Origin: DASUFZ01 sp035541475
Lineage (GTDB): Bacteria; Myxococcota_A; UBA9160; SMWR01
Length of the DNA stretch: 43,196 nt
Assembly (NCBI GenBank): GCA_035541475.1
Contig: DATKND010000032.1
Span: 1 to 43,196, forward strand
Reading direction: 5' to 3'
Shown here: in pieces, positions 40,430-43,196 of the stretch
Layout: every line of letters starts with the position of its first letter
Numbering within the stretch: position 1 is the stretch's first letter
Made by a program: the position numbers and the translations under genes
The notes under the pieces: model-generated
The model's database searches: none
What the model saw: only the letters and a program-made list of their open reading frames with translations
What the model was told of the DNA's origin: nothing

Positions 40430-41211
40430 CGAAGCGTCCGGCTGCGGCGACCATCGCGCAGCGCCTCCAGCACCTCGGGCGCGCCGAAGCCGAAGCCCTC
40501 GGCCCGACCGCGCCGCACCACGCGCGGGACGAAGCGCCCGCGATCGGCCGCCTCCGCGAGCAGCGCCTGCTGAAGCGCGGGCTCGGCGAGCACGCGCGCG
40601 CGGAAGGCCTCGAAGGCCGCGCGCGCCTCGTGCGCCGCTCCGGTCAGCGCGTCGGGCAGCTGCGCGGCCAGCCACTCGTCGACGGCGCAATCCACGACGA
40701 GGTGCACGCGATCGCGCGCGCCGCGGTTCTCGACGCGGTGACGCTGGTTGACGTCGAGGTACCAGCATTCGCCGGGGCGCATCTCGATGCGCTCGCCCGC
40801 GAGCACGAACTCGACGTCGCGATCGGTCGTCACCGGGATGTGGAGCCGCAGCTCGCCGTCCGCGAAGGCGAGGTCGTAGTCGCGGTGCTCGCGGATCTTC
40901 GACCCGGGCGCGAGGCGAAGGAAGCGCGCCGACCCGATCGGGCAGCGAAGCGCCGAGAGCGCCGTCTGCGCCGCGGGACAGCGCGCGAGCCAGGGCGTCG
41001 CGGCGTAGGCGAGCGGCGCGTCGGGATCGGGATAGATCTTCGTCGGGTCGCCGCCCGGCGCGCGCAGCGCGACCCCGCCCCAGCCGCCATCGTGATGGTG
41101 GATGTTGAAGTGCGGGATCCAGTCGCCCGGGCCGATCTTCGCGACGTCCGCGGCGAGCGCGTCCGCGTCGAACCGCAGCGACAGTCGATGGTGGAAGGGA
41201 GTCGCCCGCAT
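40420..41211 (-). CDS. Aspartyl/asparaginyl beta-hydroxylase family dioxygenase
   Basis: The 263-residue protein has the Asp_Arg_Hydrox core: SKIREHRDYDLAFADGELRL with metal ligands H109 and D111, and H158-RVENRGARDRVHLVVD with the distal His and the 2-oxoglutarate Arg (R168). The catalytic domain covers about 60-175, with a C-terminal extension. Relatives hydroxylate Asp/Asn side chains in proteins or peptides. There is no signal peptide, so the modification would be cytoplasmic. TAGGAT lies 9 nt before the ATG. It is coupled to the sulfotransferase gene. Confidence 0.85.
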   Translation of the reverse strand: MRATPFHHRLSLRFDADALAADVAKIGPGDWIPHFNIHHHDGGWGGVALRAPGGDPTKIYPDPDAPLAYAATPWLARCPAAQTALSALRCPIGSARFLRLAPGSKIREHRDYDLAFADGELRLHIPVTTDRDVEFVLAGERIEMRPGECWYLDVNQRHRVENRGARDRVHLVVDCAVDEWLAAQLPDALTGAAHEARAAFEAFRARVLAEPALQQALLAEAADRGRFVPRVVRRGRAEGFGFGAPEVLEALRDGRRSRTLRWL

Positions 41212-41220
41212 GGCGCGCTC

Positions 41221-41226
41221 ATCCTA
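41221..41226 (-). promoter_or_regulatory. -10-like box TAGGAT, 9 nt before the hydroxylase start
   Basis: TAGGAT on the minus strand ends 9 nt before the ATG at 41211. The transcript would have almost no leader. It faces the TAGGCT of the divergent MOSC gene 25 bp away. Confidence 0.35.
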
Positions 41227-41250
41227 CTGCGCGGCGCGGCTGCGCTCCGA

Positions 41251-41256
41251 TAGGCT
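41251..41256 (+). promoter_or_regulatory. -10-like box TAGGCT, 6 nt before the MOSC gene start
   Basis: TAGGCT ends 6 nt before the GTG at 41263, the same spacing as at imuA, dnaE2 and the PPM gene. This favours the GTG at 41263 over the one at 41257. Confidence 0.4.
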
Positions 41257-41262
41257 GTGCGG

Positions 41263-41838
41263 GTGACCTCCACGCCGAAGCCCTTCGAGCCACAGGGCGA
41301 TCCGAGCCGCCACCTCCCGATCGGCGAGCTCGAGGGCGCGCTGCGACGCATGCCGCCGGGAGGGCGCGACGAGGGCCGCGTCGCGCTGATCGTGCGGCGA
41401 CGCGCCGACGGCGCGCGAGAGACACCGGAGCGCGTTCGCCTGTGCGCCGACGAAGGCGTGCCCGGGGACGACTGGACCCGTCGACCGCCGCGCAACCCGG
41501 AGGCGCAGCTCGCGGTGATGCAGCGCGCCGTCGCGGAGCTGATCGCCAACGGCCAGCCGCTGACGCTCTTCGGCGACAACCTGATCGTGGACCTCGATCT
41601 GTCGGCCGCGAACCTGCCGACCGGCTCGCGGCTGCGCGTGGGCGCGGCCGTCGTCGAGGTCACGCCGAAGCCTCACAACGGCTGCCACAAGTTCCGCGCG
41701 CGATTCGGCGACGCGGCGCTCCGCTTCGTGCAGGCCCCGGCGACGCGCGACCGGAATCTGCGCGGCATCTACTGGAAGGTGGTCGAGCCCGGCGACGCGC
41801 AGGTCGGCGACCGGATCGACGTGATCGCGCGCGCCTAG
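41263..41838 (+). CDS. MOSC-domain protein
   Basis: The 191-residue protein is a stand-alone MOSC domain. The typical GVPGDDW, LTLFGDNLIVDLDLSAANLP and the putative molybdenum-cofactor cysteine C141 in HNGCHKF are present. MOSC proteins handle the sulfur-bearing molybdenum cofactor or act as YiiM-type reductases. The GTG at 41263 is preferred from the -10 box, with 41257 as alternative. The stop shares a CTAG with the stop of the convergent MFS fragment. Confidence 0.85.
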   Translation: MTSTPKPFEPQGDPSRHLPIGELEGALRRMPPGGRDEGRVALIVRRRADGARETPERVRLCADEGVPGDDWTRRPPRNPEAQLAVMQRAVAELIANGQPLTLFGDNLIVDLDLSAANLPTGSRLRVGAAVVEVTPKPHNGCHKFRARFGDAALRFVQAPATRDRNLRGIYWKVVEPGDAQVGDRIDVIARA

Positions 41839-42095
41839 CTCGACGCCGCCGCCAGGTCCTCGCGCACGCTGCGCGCGCAGCGCACGTCGGCGATGCGCGC
41901 CAGCACGAATCCCGAGAGCGTGAAGCAGACCGCGAAGGCCGGGCCGAGAAGCCAACCGAGCTGCGTGTCGGACAGCCCGAGCTCCTTCTTCACGTCGAGC
42001 GCCACGATCGCCAGCACCTGGCGGTCGACGAAGTTCAGCACGTAGGCGAGCGTGAGCACGAGCAGCACGCGGCGGGAGTGAGCGGGCCCCTGCAC
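41835..42095 (-). pseudogene. Remnant of an MFS transporter (N-terminal fragment)
   Basis: The 86-residue frame has the start of a major facilitator transporter: RRVLLVLTLAYVLNFVDRQV (first helix), KKELGLSDTQLGWLLGPAFA (loop and second helix) and the start of the cytoplasmic loop motif (ARIADVR). A full transporter has about 400-450 residues and 12 helices, so only about one fifth remains. The sequence then loses similarity and runs into the MOSC gene. No continuation is present in any frame downstream. Confidence 0.75.
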
Positions 42096-42122
42096 GGTCG
42101 TGCTGCGTGGCGCGAACGCGGC

Positions 42123-42398
42123 CTAGCGAGTACCGGTGGCGCCGTTCCCGCCGGCCGGCGTGCGAGGCACCGCGCTGGCGCGCAGCTCCTTCGGCATGCG
42201 CGGGCGGAAGTAGCGACGCGGCCTCGCGTAGAGCGCGGGCTCCGGCACGACCGGCGCGCCGACCGCGGGCGTCGGCGGTCCGCCCTCGGCGCAGCTGGCG
42301 GTGCAGTACCAGTGGTCGTTCCACTTGACCGAGAGCAGGCCGAGCGAGCGCTGACAGCGGAAGCAGGAGCCACCGCCGCTGGCGGGTACGTGATCCAT
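42123..42398 (-). CDS. Small zinc-ribbon-like protein
   Basis: The 91-residue protein begins MDHVPASGGGSCFRCQRSLG and has four cysteines in a C-x2-C ... C-x3-C arrangement (CFRC, then WYCTASC), a likely zinc site within the first 40 residues. The rest is Pro/Arg-rich and low in complexity. AGGAG lies 9 nt before the ATG; an ATG ten codons earlier lacks a ribosome site. I do not recognise the family. It is divergent from the DAHP synthase gene. Confidence 0.7.
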   Translation of the reverse strand: MDHVPASGGGSCFRCQRSLGLLSVKWNDHWYCTASCAEGGPPTPAVGAPVVPEPALYARPRRYFRPRMPKELRASAVPRTPAGGNGATGTR

Positions 42399-42451
42399 CT
42401 CGAAAATCTCCTGGCGGGTCGGAGGCATGACGCTCGGGGGGGCGGGAATCT

Positions 42452-42466
42452 GCCACTCCGAACGTC
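42452..42466. repeat. 15-bp intergenic sequence shared with 12120-12134 (copy 2)
   Basis: GCCACTCCGAACGTC lies between the divergent zinc-ribbon and DAHP synthase genes. It is an exact match to a site upstream of the desaturase gene. Confidence 0.3.
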
Positions 42467-42531
42467 GAGCTTCCAGACGCGACGACTCGGTTCGGCGGAG
42501 CGGGGGCCTTGGTGTAGTTTCCCCTCCCACC

Positions 42532-43196
42532 ATGCAGCACCGCACCGACGACCTGCGCATCGAGGGCCTGCGCCCGCTGATCCCGCCCGCGATCCTGATG
42601 GAGGAGCTGCCCCTCGACGAACGCGCGTCGACCCTGGTCTGGCAGAGCCGCGCGGAGATCGCGCGCATCGTCTCCGGCGCCGACGACCGGATGCTGGTCG
42701 TGGTGGGGCCCTGCTCGGTGCACGACACGCAAGCCGCACTCGACTACGCGGCGCGTCTCGCGCGAGTGTCGGAGCGCTTCCACGACGAGCTCTGCATCGT
42801 GATGCGCGTCTACTTCGAGAAGCCGCGCACGACGGTCGGGTGGAAGGGCCTGATCAACGACCCGCACCTCGACGGCAGCTTCGCGATCAACGAAGGGCTG
42901 CGGAAGGCGCGCCGCTTCCTGCTCGACGTGCTCGCGCTCGGCCTGCCGGCGGGCACCGAGTTCCTCGATCCGATCTCGCCGCAGTTCATCGCGGACCTCG
43001 TCTCGTGGGGTGCGATCGGCGCGCGCACGTCGGAGAGCCAGGTGCACCGCGAGCTCGCGTCGGGCCTCTCGATGCCGGTCGGCTTCAAGAACCGCACCGA
43101 CGGCAACGTGCAGACCGCGATCGACGGCATGCGCTCGGCGGCGCACCCGCACCATTTCCTGTCGGTCACCAAGCAGGGCGTGGCGGCGATCGTCGC
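42532..43196 (+). CDS. 3-deoxy-7-phosphoheptulonate (DAHP) synthase, class I (3' end outside window)
   Basis: The frame runs off the window after about 221 codons. The visible part is the AroF/G/H type: MLVVVGPCSVHD, RVYFEKPRTTVGWKGLINDP, GTEFLDPISPQFIADLVSWG and GARTSESQVHRELASGLSMP. These bind phosphoenolpyruvate and erythrose 4-phosphate in the first step of the shikimate pathway. The motif usually written GFKNGTDG reads GFKNRTDG here. No strong ribosome site is seen; TAGTTT lies 11 nt before the ATG. An N-terminal regulatory ACT domain is absent, as in the AroG class. Confidence 0.95.
   Translation, partial: MQHRTDDLRIEGLRPLIPPAILMEELPLDERASTLVWQSRAEIARIVSGADDRMLVVVGPCSVHDTQAALDYAARLARVSERFHDELCIVMRVYFEKPRTTVGWKGLINDPHLDGSFAINEGLRKARRFLLDVLALGLPAGTEFLDPISPQFIADLVSWGAIGARTSESQVHRELASGLSMPVGFKNRTDGNVQTAIDGMRSAAHPHHFLSVTKQGVAAIV

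Noticed and set aside
1..43196. CRISPR arrays, rRNA or tRNA genes, insertion sequences
   Set aside because: No regularly spaced repeats, no tRNA cloverleaf-like intergenic sequence and no transposase-like frame were seen on reading both strands.

Overview
This window comes from a very GC-rich Gram-negative bacterium. The two-membrane cell plan is implied by an RND pump with a lipoprotein adaptor, a lipoprotein cytochrome c, undecaprenyl-pyrophosphate recycling, PEP-CTERM and IPTL-CTERM-like sorting tails and a Tat signal. An ImuA/ImuB/DnaE2 mutasome, many flavin-, P450- and SDR-type oxidoreductases and few long gaps suggest a free-living environmental proteobacterium in the broad sense (Myxococcota/Desulfobacterota/Binatota-like). 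The sequence alone does not settle the lineage. I saw no tRNA, rRNA, IS element, prophage or CRISPR array.

Layout. 2-5.7 kb: end of a TPR-bearing membrane glycosyltransferase, a TetR regulator upstream of an N-acetylglutamate synthase, the only long gene-free stretch (about 550 bp), a primary-like sigma-70 factor, and uppP. 5.7-10 kb: RND pump and adaptor. 10.1-13.1 kb: thrH overlapping a cytochrome c lipoprotein, a PhyH-type dioxygenase and a fatty-acid desaturase. 13.1-17.5 kb: APH-like kinase with a coupled small protein, a PPM phosphatase, and a PfkB kinase/L-2-hydroxyglutarate oxidase-like pair. 17.6-20.5 kb: purN, imuA, imuB. 20.7-24.7 kb: a PmtA-like methyltransferase, a tetR-P450 operon and dinB. 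24.7-32 kb: oligoendopeptidase F, an IPTL-CTERM-like surface protein, a FAD amine-oxidase-like protein and dnaE2. 32-36 kb: SDR, luciferase-like monooxygenase, SGNH esterase, SDR. 36-41.2 kb: an island with a PEP-CTERM protein, two DUF6916-like proteins, three phage tail-collar (MdpB-like) proteins, a GNAT acetyltransferase, a sulfotransferase and an Asp/Asn beta-hydroxylase. 41.2-43.2 kb: MOSC protein, remnant of an MFS transporter, a small zinc-ribbon protein and the start of a DAHP synthase.

Main points. (1) imuA and dnaE2, 10.6 kb apart, carry nearly identical promoters in which a palindrome centred on CGAAAATCG covers the -10 box and lies just before the GTG start. Two base pairs in the arms differ between the copies with compensation, so this looks like a real operator, probably for the SOS repressor, on leaderless transcripts. 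(2) Several other genes without a Shine-Dalgarno sequence have a -10-like box 6-9 nt before the start codon, suggesting that leaderless mRNAs are common here. (3) Two coupled genes (lhgO-like, GNAT) have no ATG/GTG/TTG at the expected N-terminus but a CTG overlapping the upstream TGA. (4) The collar/DUF6916/PEP-CTERM/GNAT/sulfotransferase/hydroxylase island looks like a modified surface-fibre or adhesin system and is the best candidate for an undescribed system. (5) A dispersed repeat of about 60-85 bp occurs three times, once forming the stop codon of a gene.
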